DNA of 12,434 nt from Alistipes sp. (GCA_017559615.1 JAFYRB010000104.1:1-12434), one strand, 5' to 3'; numbered from the stretch's first letter, positions 1 through 7,166 are shown. Translations and numbers: made by a program. The notes: generated by a model not told the origin, from the sequence alone.

Positions 1-2
1 TG

Positions 3-863
3 GCTATGGGTCTCGAGATGTCTATCGCTCGTCTTGGTGTATTTGCTGCTATGTGGCTCTCACCTATGGTTGCAGCATCGTTCGGAGAGTCGGTGTCGGC
101 TCCTGTTGCCTTCGGCGCAGTGCTCCTTATGATTGGTCTTATCTTCTACTTCGTATTCGTGCTTATGGACCGCAAGCTCGATGCTCAGCTTGAGGCTGCA
201 GGTGAGCTTACACAGGAGGCTTCAGAGGAGGAGTTCAAGTTCAGCGACCTCGGTAAGATTTTCACAAGCAAGATGTTCTGGTTGGTGGCATTGCTCTGCG
301 TATTGTACTACTCGGCAATCTTCCCATTCCAGCGTTACGCTCCAGACTTCTTGGACAAGACTCTTGCGATTACTAATGGCGCACAGCTCTTCAGCTGCTT
401 CCCAATCCTTGCTATGGTTCTCACACCATTCCTCGGTGCGTTCATCGACCGTAAGGGTAAGGCTGCATCGATGCTTATGATTGGCTCACTCATTATGATT
501 GCTTGCCACCTTAGCTTCGCATTCTTGTTGCCTATGTTCCCATCGAAGGTATTTGCTGTGGCTATCATCGCTATCCTCGGCGTATCATTCTCGTTGGTAC
601 CTGCTGCGTTGTGGCCTTCAGTACCAAAGATTATCGACGAGCGTATCCTTGGCTCGGCATACTGCGTAATCTTCTGGATTCAGAACTGGGGCTTGTTGCT
701 CGTACCTGTGGTAATCGGTAAGGTTTTGGATGCAACAGGTGGTTACACAATGCCTATGGTAATCTTCTCTTCATTCGGTGTTGTTGCGTTGTTCATCGGT
801 ATGTTGCTCAAGCGCGAGGACAAGAAGAAGGGTTACGGTATGGAGTTGCCTAACATTAAGTAA
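3..863 (+). CDS. MFS transporter, 3' part (5' end outside window)
   Basis: This is the C-terminal part of a major facilitator superfamily permease in the inner membrane. The frame is already open at the window edge, so the true start lies upstream. Counting from the Met codon at base 6, about eight hydrophobic segments are visible (near residues 8-25, 33-53, 90-108, 128-147, 154-176, 182-204, 224-243 and 249-268). A charged loop at residues 54-88 fits the central cytoplasmic loop between helices 6 and 7, so roughly helices 5 to 12 are present. GAFIDRKGKA at 144-153 resembles the MFS loop 8-9 signature, the counterpart of motif A. The tail is short and lysine-rich. The substrate cannot be told from this fragment. 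A strong terminator follows 24 bases after the stop, so it is transcribed apart from the B12 unit downstream. Confidence 0.88.
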   Translation, partial: AMGLEMSIARLGVFAAMWLSPMVAASFGESVSAPVAFGAVLLMIGLIFYFVFVLMDRKLDAQLEAAGELTQEASEEEFKFSDLGKIFTSKMFWLVALLCVLYYSAIFPFQRYAPDFLDKTLAITNGAQLFSCFPILAMVLTPFLGAFIDRKGKAASMLMIGSLIMIACHLSFAFLLPMFPSKVFAVAIIAILGVSFSLVPAALWPSVPKIIDERILGSAYCVIFWIQNWGLLLVPVVIGKVLDATGGYTMPMVIFSSFGVVALFIGMLLKREDKKKGYGMELPNIK

Positions 864-887
864 GGTAAAGATTTAACCTCATACAAA

Positions 888-924
888 AAAAGTGCGATTT
901 GCTTTTGCAAGTCGCATTTTTTTT
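888..924 (+). terminator. Rho-independent terminator after the MFS gene
   Basis: Bases 890-902 pair with 907-919 in a 13-bp stem (two G-U pairs) around a TTTT loop, and the stem runs into an unbroken T tract ending at 924. The T-rich loop and the start of the 3' arm also contain the -33 box of the next promoter, so the two elements overlap. Confidence 0.9.
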
Positions 925-935
925 ATCTACCTTTG
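904..935 (+). promoter_or_regulatory. Bacteroidetes sigma-ABfr-type promoter for the B12-regulated unit
   Basis: The -33 box TTTG is at 904-907 and a perfect -7 box TACCTTTG is at 928-935, with a 20-base spacer. This is the Bacteroidetes consensus TTTG-N19-21-TAnnTTTG. Transcription would start near 940, just before the first conserved bases of the cobalamin riboswitch. Both the spacing and the downstream RNA element support the call. Confidence 0.82.
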
Positions 936-941
936 CACAAA

Positions 942-1135
942 GTTGGTTCTTCGTAAGGAGATTAAAAGGGAATCGGGTGAGAATCCCGAACAGTTCCCGC
1001 TGCTGTGAGTCTCAAGAGGCTCTACGACATCTAAAGTCACTGGGGAGGGTGGTCATAGGAGGTATGACGCACTCTAAAACCCTGGGAAGACTTCGTAGAG
1101 CGAGACGAGTCAGAAGACCTGCCAAAGAGAATTTT
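942..1135 (+). ncRNA. Cobalamin (B12) riboswitch aptamer
   Basis: This leader has the canonical cobalamin aptamer landmarks in order. The entry segment GGTTCTTC is near 945, followed by AAAAGGGAATC and GGTGAGAATCCCGAACAG at about 965-992. CCCGCTGCTGTGAG follows at about 997-1010, GTCACTGGGG near 1036, CCCTGGGAAGA near 1080, and the complete B12 box GAGTCAGAAGACCTGCC is at 1107-1123. Internal pairing supports a folded RNA: 1020-1027 pairs perfectly with 1093-1100 (8 bp), and 1052-1057 pairs with 1063-1068 (6 bp). It should bind adenosylcobalamin or a related form and repress the two lipoprotein genes downstream when B12 is plentiful. The exact 5' and 3' limits are approximate. Confidence 0.95.
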
Positions 1136-1267
1136 TACGAGATTGTGCCTGCGGTGAATGGGCGACTCTGCGACTTGAGATTATCAGGTTTACATACAAC
1201 ATAGGTGCTATTGCTATTTGCAACTAATGCGCCTTAGCCTACCGCCAAAGCACGCTACATTGCAATT
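1136..1267 (+). promoter_or_regulatory. Riboswitch leader / probable expression platform
   Basis: This 132-base untranslated stretch lies between the B12 box and the first start codon. No terminator-like hairpin with a T tract is visible. The clearest structure is a two-part hairpin at 1203-1234: AGGTGC at 1203-1208 with GCGCCT at 1229-1234 (one G-U pair), then TTGC at 1211-1214 with GCAA at 1220-1223. The lack of an intrinsic terminator suggests control at translation initiation, as is common in Bacteroidetes. That is inference, and alternative pairing with the aptamer was not computed. Confidence 0.45.
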
Positions 1268-2059
1268 ATGAAGAGAAGATTATGCTTTGCCGTAGGCGTA
1301 GCAGCTGCGCTTACTGCGTTGGTAGGATGCTCGAACGAGCCTACCCCATCAACCCCCGATTACGAACTTCGCACACTCACGTTTGAGGGTGAGAAGTGGT
1401 GTGCGCTTATCGACTCGAAGCAGTATGATGGCGCGTTGCTTTATGGCCAGGGTAACACATACAGCTGGTACGACGAGGCCAACACCGAACTTATGCACTC
1501 ATTTACAACGCCTTACTGGGATGGTGGTCACGCAATATCGAACTACGTCGTCGAGGATTATACCGCGCTACCAGAGGGGTACTTCGGGTGGTATGAGTTG
1601 CAACTCTCGACGCCTAACGGTGGTAACGGTGGCTCGGAGAACTTCGCTGTTCACAACGGATACTGCGATGAGTTTAACGGCAAGATTGCCCCAGCGTTGG
1701 AGTTCAAGGATGGCGTGGAGCGCGTGGTGGAGAGTATGTGGGTGATGAACACCTCGTATATGCTTAATACGCTCACCTATGGCGATGGCTATGCAGGCCC
1801 TGCTACGGAGGCTACGACGTTGAAGATTGTGGCGATGGGCTACAACGCTATGGGTGAGGAGGTTAGCCGCACGACATTTGCATTATGCAATCGTGGCGAG
1901 TTGGTTACCGAGTGGACAAAGTGGGACTTGGCGTCGCTTGGCAAGGTTGCGAAGGTGGCCTTCAACCTCGAGGCAAGCAGCGACCTTATTGGCGAGTGGG
2001 GACTTGCTTGTCCTGCCTACTTCGCCTACGACGATATAACCGTAAGATTCGAGAAGTAG
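1268..2059 (+). CDS. DUF4465-like lipoprotein under B12 control (possible surface B12-binding protein)
   Basis: This 263-residue exported lipoprotein starts with a basic, hydrophobic signal peptide and a lipobox ending in Cys21 (ALVGC). The body resembles the DUF4465 family of Bacteroidetes. Visible hallmarks are an aromatic, Gly-rich centre with GGNGGSENFAV at 118-128, MNTSY at 160-164 (family T/NTTY-type motif), WTKWDLASLG at 216-225, and ACPAYFAYDDI at 247-257 near the C terminus. It is the first gene after the cobalamin riboswitch and ends 2 bases before the next gene's ATG, so the two form an operon. DUF4465-type lipoproteins recur in Bacteroides B12 loci, and I recall that the surface B12-binding proteins called BtuH are of this kind, but I cannot verify that this one is an orthologue. 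The likely role is capturing corrinoids at the outer membrane surface. Confidence 0.8.
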   Translation: MKRRLCFAVGVAAALTALVGCSNEPTPSTPDYELRTLTFEGEKWCALIDSKQYDGALLYGQGNTYSWYDEANTELMHSFTTPYWDGGHAISNYVVEDYTALPEGYFGWYELQLSTPNGGNGGSENFAVHNGYCDEFNGKIAPALEFKDGVERVVESMWVMNTSYMLNTLTYGDGYAGPATEATTLKIVAMGYNAMGEEVSRTTFALCNRGELVTEWTKWDLASLGKVAKVAFNLEASSDLIGEWGLACPAYFAYDDITVRFEK

Positions 2060-2061
2060 CG

Positions 2062-2949
2062 ATGAGAAGATTTTTCGAGATTATAGCCCTCGGCGTGGTG
2101 ATGATGGTAGCCGTGGCGTGCAACATCGACGAGGAGTACAATGAGGAGATTCCCGCACCAGAGGTACGCACGATTATTGTCTACGACTACACCCCAGCAC
2201 CTGGGCAGTTCGTTGGCGATAGGAAGTTTACGGGTTTCGAGGGTGTGGAGGATACGCCAGAGGCGGCGAGGGAGTATGCGGAGAAGCGTCTTAACGCCTC
2301 GAAGATGATTTCGTTAGGTGCCTTCGGTGGCTACATCATTATGGGCCTCGGCAAGAGTATCGAGAATAGGAATGGCAACGATTTTGCTATTATGGGTAAC
2401 TCGTTTGATGGCTCGTCGGAGCCTGGCGTGGTGTGGGTAATGGCGGATGAGAATGGCAACGGAGAGCCTGATGATGTGTGGCGTGAGTTGGAGGGTTCGG
2501 AGTCATTCAGTAAAGGTACTATACACAACTACGAGGTTACGTATTATCGCCCCGCAGCGCCGATGATGGACGTAGAGTGGACTGATAATCAGGGAGGTAG
2601 TGGCATCGTAGAGCACGTTGCTGATTACCACGAACAGGAGTATTACTACCCTCAATGGATAACGACTGATAGCTACACGCTACGTGGCAAGTGCCTAAAG
2701 TCGAAGAGTTACGAGGAGAGTGGCACGTGGCGAAACCCAGCCTTCGAGTGGGGATACGCGGATAATGCCTCGGCAGAGTGCCTAAAGGGCGAGAATCTCT
2801 TTGATATCTCGCGTGCGGTGGATGCTACGGGCGAGCCTATCGCTATGGAGAGGGTGGACTTCGTGATGGTGCAGTGCGCCGTGATGCAGCAGTGTGGCTG
2901 GGCTGGCGAGGTGTCGACCGAGATAAGTGGTTTTCGCATCGTGGAGTAG
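2062..2949 (+). CDS. Cell-surface lipoprotein of an unnamed Bacteroidales family, second gene of the B12 operon
   Basis: The protein has 295 residues from the ATG at 2062. An in-frame ATG at 1885 lies inside the previous gene and was rejected, because the 2062 start gives a proper signal peptide with lipobox VAVAC (Cys20). Acidic residues follow the Cys (NIDEEYNEE), as in signals that route Bacteroidales lipoproteins to the cell surface. The body matches, from memory, a family annotated only as 'cell surface protein' that sits beside DUF4465 genes. Landmarks are DENGNGEPDD at 129-138, which looks like a calcium-binding loop, then a Tyr-rich NYEVTYYRP segment, YYYPQWI, and a C-terminal CGWAGEVSTEISG segment. 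It is not a YVTN-type beta-propeller like BtuG. Its place directly under the riboswitch suggests a role in corrinoid binding or uptake. The family is recognised but its function is unknown to me. Confidence 0.78.
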   Translation: MRRFFEIIALGVVMMVAVACNIDEEYNEEIPAPEVRTIIVYDYTPAPGQFVGDRKFTGFEGVEDTPEAAREYAEKRLNASKMISLGAFGGYIIMGLGKSIENRNGNDFAIMGNSFDGSSEPGVVWVMADENGNGEPDDVWRELEGSESFSKGTIHNYEVTYYRPAAPMMDVEWTDNQGGSGIVEHVADYHEQEYYYPQWITTDSYTLRGKCLKSKSYEESGTWRNPAFEWGYADNASAECLKGENLFDISRAVDATGEPIAMERVDFVMVQCAVMQQCGWAGEVSTEISGFRIVE

Positions 2950-2969
2950 GATATCTCGATAAACTTTCG

Positions 2970-2977
2970 TATATTTG
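2970..2977 (+). promoter_or_regulatory. Putative promoter -7 box for the glycosyltransferase gene
   Basis: TATATTTG is a perfect TAnnTTTG box. No convincing TTTG lies about 20 bases upstream (2946-2949 reads GTAG). The box ends 4 bases before the ATG at 2982, so a transcript from it would have almost no leader. The same octamer precedes two of the lipoprotein genes at 4885 and 7167. Confidence 0.45.
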
Positions 2978-2981
2978 TAGG

Positions 2982-3878
2982 ATGATACGTCTTTCGCTCA
3001 TAATTGCCACATACAACCGCGCGGAGCAACTTATGGTTACGCTTCAGTCGGTAGCCTCGCAGAGTGCCAAGAGCGCCCTATGGGAGTGTATCGTGGTGGA
3101 TAACAACTCGGTGGATAACACACGTGAACGTGTGGAGGCGTTTCAGCGTGTGTTCCCCGACCTCAATATACGTTATATCTTCGAGCAGCAGCAGGGACTC
3201 TCAGCAGCACGTAACGCAGGAATAGCCGTCGCCGAGGGAGATATCATAGCCTTCGTAGATGATGATGAGCGTATCGTGGAGGGTTTCATAGCAGCATACA
3301 TAGAACTCTTTGATAGTCACGAAGATGCAATGGCGGCGGGAGGTAAAATCATCGCCGACTACCCCACAGGACGACCACAATGGATGTCACGATACACCGA
3401 GCAGCCGATAGCCAACCCTATGGACTTTGGCGAGCGAGTGGTGCCTTTTCCAAAGGGAAGAATCCCTGGAGGTGGAAATATGGCGATGCGTAGGGAGGTG
3501 TTTCAGACTATTGGCGTGTTCGACACCTCGTTGGGACGTACGGGAAAGAGACTTATAGGTGGCGAGGAGAGCGACCTCTTTGAGCGTATGGCGAAGTATG
3601 CGATGAGGTGCTATTATGTACCACGTGCGGTGATGTATCACATCATTCCAGAGGAGAAACTCACGGAGGAGTATTTCGAGCGACTTGCCTATAACGTTGG
3701 CGTTAGTCAGCATACGCGTGCGGTGTTGCACAACCGTACTACGAGGTTATATATAGGTGAGGCGGCGAAGTGGCTGGCGACAATAGCACTATGTGTGGTG
3801 CATCGTCCTCAGCAGGCGCGCTACCTTTTGAAGATGCGCTACAACATATCGCGCGGAGTATTCGGCCAGAGGGGCTAA
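2982..3878 (+). CDS. Family 2 glycosyltransferase (GT-A fold)
   Basis: The gene encodes a 298-residue cytoplasmic enzyme that should transfer a sugar from a nucleotide-sugar donor to a glycan or lipid acceptor. The start at 2982 was chosen because the first beta strand of the fold, LSLIIATYNRAE, begins at residue 4; an earlier in-frame ATG at 2874 would add residues from inside the previous gene. GT2 landmarks are VVDNNS around Asp40, QQGLSAARNAG at 70-80, the metal-binding VDDD at 92-95, GGGNMAMRR at 163-171, and GGEESD at 193-198, which holds the probable catalytic-base acids. The C-terminal 100 residues are helix-prone with one hydrophobic stretch near 262-273. It starts 32 bases after the B12 operon but may have its own promoter. 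No other glycan genes lie nearby, so the acceptor and donor are unknown. It uses ATA codons freely, unlike the lipoprotein genes that follow. Confidence 0.88.
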   Translation: MIRLSLIIATYNRAEQLMVTLQSVASQSAKSALWECIVVDNNSVDNTRERVEAFQRVFPDLNIRYIFEQQQGLSAARNAGIAVAEGDIIAFVDDDERIVEGFIAAYIELFDSHEDAMAAGGKIIADYPTGRPQWMSRYTEQPIANPMDFGERVVPFPKGRIPGGGNMAMRREVFQTIGVFDTSLGRTGKRLIGGEESDLFERMAKYAMRCYYVPRAVMYHIIPEEKLTEEYFERLAYNVGVSQHTRAVLHNRTTRLYIGEAAKWLATIALCVVHRPQQARYLLKMRYNISRGVFGQRG

Positions 3879-3880
3879 TG

Positions 3881-3912
3881 TTTGCGCGAATAGAATATTT
3901 TTTATAATTTCG
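3881..3912 (+). promoter_or_regulatory. Promoter for the first BACON lipoprotein gene
   Basis: TTTG at 3881-3884 is followed by a 20-base spacer and TAATTTCG at 3905-3912, one base off the TAnnTTTG consensus. The first box starts 2 bases after the glycosyltransferase stop. A leader of about 70 bases would precede the ATG at 3987. Confidence 0.65.
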
Positions 3913-3986
3913 CTTGTTTGCTGGGTCCTAAAACCGTAATAGAACTCCACAACAGAAGTGTAATAACCATAAAATCAACTAATAAT

Positions 3987-4772
3987 ATGAAAAAACTTTT
4001 CTATTTTCTTCTTGCTGTGACTGCGATATTTGCAGCGTGCGAGTCTACCAACAAGGAGGCTACAGAGAATGCAACGCTCACAATCACCTCGGGTGAGACT
4101 ATGGAGATAACCCACGAGGGTGGCCAATTTGAGATTACATACACCCTTGAGGGTGCTAAAAAGGGTGCTAAGCCTACCGTTATCTGCAATGCTGATTGGA
4201 TTACCAATATTACCGTGAATGAGAGCATCGCCATCCTCATCCTTACCAACGAGAGCGACGAGGCACGCTTTGCCCCTATCATTGTGAAGTATGGCAATAG
4301 CGAGAAGCAGATTATGGTTAAGCAGTTGTCGCACAACGAGGCAGCGCTAAAGGCTTCCTACTTCGGTGGCGAGTACTACGGTAGCATCTATAGCCCAGGT
4401 ATGGGTAACTACTACCTCTTCCTTTCGGACAATGGCTTCAACGATAAGGGTATGGATATGCCTAACTCGAAGTACTACTGTATGGATCTCTACGGACCAC
4501 TTTATGAGGGTCCTGATGGCGGTGAGATTACCCTACCAATTGGTAAATATACCTTGAATACGGATAATGAGCCACAGATGTGGACAATGGGTTGGAAATA
4601 CTCACACTACCGCGAGACTGACTCTACTGGTATGTCGCCAGAGGAGGTTGCTCTCGACAATGCAACATTGGTAGTTACCGAGGATGGTGCAACTCTTGAG
4701 TGCTCTACAGCGGGTATTAAGCACCGTGTAGTATTTAGCGGCCAGGCAACTATTATAGATGCACGCTACTAA
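3987..4772 (+). CDS. BACON-domain lipoprotein with one C-terminal module
   Basis: The protein has 261 residues from the ATG at 3987; in-frame codons upstream to 3918 lie in the leader and give no signal peptide. The signal peptide MKKLFYFLLAV... ends in lipobox FAAC (Cys18). Residues 29-114 fit a BACON domain: LTITSGETMEITHEGG, then a buried Trp in CNADWITNI (Trp71), ILTNESDEARFAPIIVKY, and the closing MVKQL. Residues 121-261 form one copy of a beta-rich module shared with the next genes, with YFGGEYYGS, NYYLFLSDNG at 141-150, YYCMDLYG and LPIGKYTLN. It is the smallest of four paralogues and is closed by its own terminator. BACON domains were first predicted to bind carbohydrate and may act as spacers. 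I know of no function for the C-terminal module. It is probably anchored in the outer membrane. Confidence 0.82.
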   Translation: MKKLFYFLLAVTAIFAACESTNKEATENATLTITSGETMEITHEGGQFEITYTLEGAKKGAKPTVICNADWITNITVNESIAILILTNESDEARFAPIIVKYGNSEKQIMVKQLSHNEAALKASYFGGEYYGSIYSPGMGNYYLFLSDNGFNDKGMDMPNSKYYCMDLYGPLYEGPDGGEITLPIGKYTLNTDNEPQMWTMGWKYSHYRETDSTGMSPEEVALDNATLVVTEDGATLECSTAGIKHRVVFSGQATIIDARY

Positions 4773-4800
4773 AAGCACAACTTCGGCATAAAAGATGATG

Positions 4801-4830
4801 ATAGCGGGTGGGCAACTACCCGCTATTGTT
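4801..4830 (+). terminator. Hairpin terminator after the first BACON lipoprotein gene
   Basis: ATAGCGGGT at 4801-4809 pairs perfectly with ACCCGCTAT at 4818-4826 around an 8-base loop. The following bases (TGTTATAT) are only moderately T-rich. It lies 28 bases after the stop codon and just before the next promoter. Confidence 0.72.
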
Positions 4831-4860
4831 ATATCTATGCAGTAATTTTTTATGCTAAAA

Positions 4861-4892
4861 TTGTTGCATTTTAATTATTTTTTGTATATTTG
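4861..4892 (+). promoter_or_regulatory. Promoter for the large BACON lipoprotein gene
   Basis: A perfect -7 box TATATTTG lies at 4885-4892. TTGTTG at 4861-4866 supplies a -33 TTG with a 21-base (or 18-base) spacer. A leader of about 40 bases follows and includes ATAAACCTAA at 4918-4927, which recurs before the gene at 8481. Confidence 0.72.
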
Positions 4893-4939
4893 TGTAAACG
4901 AAACTTAGAAATCTAATATAAACCTAAAAACTAACGACT

Positions 4940-7033
4940 ATGAAAAAATTATTCTATGCGTTGTTGGCGTTACCATTTTTGTTGGTAGCGTGTGAGCCAG
5001 AGCCTGCTCCAGAACCTGTGAAGGATGCGGTGCTTACCCTAACATCGGATGCTGTGATGACATTCGAGAATACGGGTAAGGGCGTGATTACCTATACTCT
5101 TGAGAATGCCCCAGAGGGTGCGCTCCCTACTGCTACTTGTGAGGCAGATTGGATTTTGGACCTTGAGGTTGCCGAGACTATTACATTCACAGTAGAATTC
5201 TCAGATCCTTATCTTTCGGAGGCTGACCAGACTGTGATTAAGGTGGCATACGAGGAGCAGTCATTTGAGGTTACTGTAAAGCGTTTGGCACAGGAGGTTC
5301 CTTACGCTATGGATGTTGAGATGGCGGCTGCAGCACGTATTCCAAGCGTGGAGTTTGGCTTGGCTGATAACTACTTCGTATTGGCATTTGCTGACGATGC
5401 AGAGAACATCGAGCTTGGTATTGTTTTGGTAGGCGCAGAGGGCGAGACTATCCTTCAGGCTGGCGAGTACAAGGAGGAGACTCTTCTTATCGAGGAGTGT
5501 AAGGTAATTGTATGGGAGCCAGCGGCTGCTTATGAGTTTGAGTCAGGTTGGGTGAAGGTAGAGAAGGATGGCGAGAACTACTCTTTCGACATCTTGTTGA
5601 GTGACTATGCTGTTCAGCCATATCACTTCACATACGAGGGCGTAGTATTGGATATGGTGCCTGCGGAGCGTCCTGAGGCTAAGACATTCTCACCTGTAAA
5701 GGTGGAGGCATATCGCGCTAATAGCTGGGACCTTGGTAACTTCGAGGTGGACCTCTATATTGATGAGAACAACTACCACTCGTTGGATATGCAGGATCTT
5801 ACAAATCCTAACGACAAGTACCTCTCTGAGGGTAACTACACTGTCGCTAATGGTGGCGTTACATCGTGGTCAAACTTCTTGTGGAACATCGAGACTGGTG
5901 AGGGTGCTTATGTAACTGCTGCCGACATCACTCTTACTCACAACGCTGATGGCACAACAAATATCAAGGGTTACTTCGAGTCGGAGTATGGCGACCATCT
6001 CGATATCGACTGGACAGGTGTTGTTGCAGGTTTCGACTTTGGTGGCACTCCAGAGCCTCCTGTAGGTGATGAGTTCGTGTTTAACGCTACATTCTTTGGT
6101 GGTGAGTACTACGCTCCAGAGGGTGGCGTAACTACACACAACTACTTCTGCGTATTGTCGGATGTTTTGGTAGAGGGTACAATGGCTAAGTATCCTGCAA
6201 ACTACTTCTACTTCGACTTCTACTCTAATGAGGTAAACGAGTCATACACAATTCCTAACGGCGTATATACTTTGGACTTCGACAATAGCTGCGCGGCTGG
6301 TACATCGGGTGAGTATTACACCTATGGCTTTACTACCGACGAGGAGGGTGACGTTGAGTGGCATATCTACCAGAGTGGTGTTATCACAGTTACCGACGGT
6401 AAGATTGTTGCCGAGATGGTACGCGAGGATGGTCTTAAGATGACTATCACATACGAGGGTAACCTATCGTTGGCTCCTGCAACAGGTGGTGGCGAGGGTA
6501 TGTCGACTCTCGAGGGTGACCTTGAGCTTAACGAGACTGGCTGGACACACATCCCAGAGTACTATGGTGACTACTACACTGCAGATACCGACAACTGGTT
6601 AGTACAGGTATACGAGGACCCAAATACAGGTAACGGCGGTTACTTGTTGCTCGACCTCTTGGTAGACCCTGCAAACGACGACTGGAGAGGTACATACACC
6701 GTTCTTACAGACCTCAGCGATGCTAAGGGCAAGTTCGTTGCAGGTGGCTTTGACGAGGATGGCTATCTGGTTGGTTGCTGGTATGCAGAGCTCACTGAAG
6801 GTATGATTGACACTGCTATGGCTCCTATCGTTGATGGTACTATCACAATCACAGCGGGTGAGAATGGCGCAATGACCATCGCTTATGACTGCGTAGACGA
6901 CAACGGCAATAAGATTACAGGTAGCGTTACTGCTGATGCTTATGCTGGTGGCTACTCAGCAAAGGCTCTTAACGCAAAGGCGAAGAAATCGCAGGTGAGC
7001 GTTAAGAAGCAGAAGGTTAATTTCCGCTACTAA
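4940..7033 (+). CDS. Large BACON-domain lipoprotein with four tandem C-terminal modules
   Basis: This 697-residue protein is the largest paralogue. It has a signal peptide with lipobox LVAC (Cys18) followed by a Pro/Glu linker (EPEPAPEP). A BACON domain spans about 30-116, with CEADWILDL and closing VTVKRL. Four beta-rich modules follow at roughly 127-237, 249-360, 379-512 and 521-666. A short Gly/Pro linker (GGTPEPPVGDE) separates modules 2 and 3. Module 3 (FFGGEYY, NYFCVLSDV, YFYFDFYS, IPNGVYTLD) matches the single module of the preceding gene. Module 4 (YYGDYYTADTDNW, AGGFDEDGYLVGCWYA, APIVDGTITIT, DDNGNKITGS) matches the last module of the next gene. The protein is strongly acidic except for a Lys-rich tail of about 25 residues. 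It has its own promoter and terminator. I recognise no catalytic motif. A surface binding or adhesion role is possible but unproven. Confidence 0.82.
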   Translation: MKKLFYALLALPFLLVACEPEPAPEPVKDAVLTLTSDAVMTFENTGKGVITYTLENAPEGALPTATCEADWILDLEVAETITFTVEFSDPYLSEADQTVIKVAYEEQSFEVTVKRLAQEVPYAMDVEMAAAARIPSVEFGLADNYFVLAFADDAENIELGIVLVGAEGETILQAGEYKEETLLIEECKVIVWEPAAAYEFESGWVKVEKDGENYSFDILLSDYAVQPYHFTYEGVVLDMVPAERPEAKTFSPVKVEAYRANSWDLGNFEVDLYIDENNYHSLDMQDLTNPNDKYLSEGNYTVANGGVTSWSNFLWNIETGEGAYVTAADITLTHNADGTTNIKGYFESEYGDHLDIDWTGVVAGFDFGGTPEPPVGDEFVFNATFFGGEYYAPEGGVTTHNYFCVLSDVLVEGTMAKYPANYFYFDFYSNEVNESYTIPNGVYTLDFDNSCAAGTSGEYYTYGFTTDEEGDVEWHIYQSGVITVTDGKIVAEMVREDGLKMTITYEGNLSLAPATGGGEGMSTLEGDLELNETGWTHIPEYYGDYYTADTDNWLVQVYEDPNTGNGGYLLLDLLVDPANDDWRGTYTVLTDLSDAKGKFVAGGFDEDGYLVGCWYAELTEGMIDTAMAPIVDGTITITAGENGAMTIAYDCVDDNGNKITGSVTADAYAGGYSAKALNAKAKKSQVSVKKQKVNFRY

Positions 7034-7055
7034 AGGTATTTATACCTTACAGTTT

Positions 7056-7092
7056 AGGGCTACTCCACTTTTAGGGGTAGCCCTTCTTTGTT
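7056..7092 (+). terminator. Rho-independent terminator after the large lipoprotein gene
   Basis: AGGGCTACTCC at 7056-7066 pairs with GGGGTAGCCCT at 7074-7084 (11 bp, one G-U) around a 7-base loop, followed by a T-rich TCTTTGTT. A smaller hairpin, 7033-7038 with 7043-7048, lies right at the stop codon. Confidence 0.82.
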
Positions 7093-7166
7093 ATTCGTAG
7101 CGCGAGACTATCGTTCGAAGGCCACTTTTTTATGCCGCGAGGCGTGGGTAATCAAAATAATTGTTG

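Noticed and set aside
899..1204. Plus-strand open frame of 101 codons
   Set aside because: It runs through the promoter and the whole cobalamin riboswitch, including the B12 box, and its protein has no recognisable pattern.
1885..2061. Upstream in-frame start for the second B12-operon lipoprotein
   Set aside because: It lies inside the DUF4465-like gene in another frame. The ATG at 2062 gives a proper lipoprotein signal peptide.
2874..2981. Upstream in-frame start for the glycosyltransferase
   Set aside because: It overlaps the end of the previous gene and would add 36 residues before the first strand of a standard GT2 fold.
4840..4935. Invertible (phase-variable) promoter before the large lipoprotein gene
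   Set aside because: I looked for flanking inverted repeats because Bacteroidales often switch surface proteins this way, but saw none around this promoter or the ones at 3881 and 7167. No recombinase gene is in the window.
7033..7048. Separate terminator at the stop codon of the large lipoprotein gene
   Set aside because: The 6-bp AT-rich stem with no T tract is weak, and a much stronger terminator follows at 7056.
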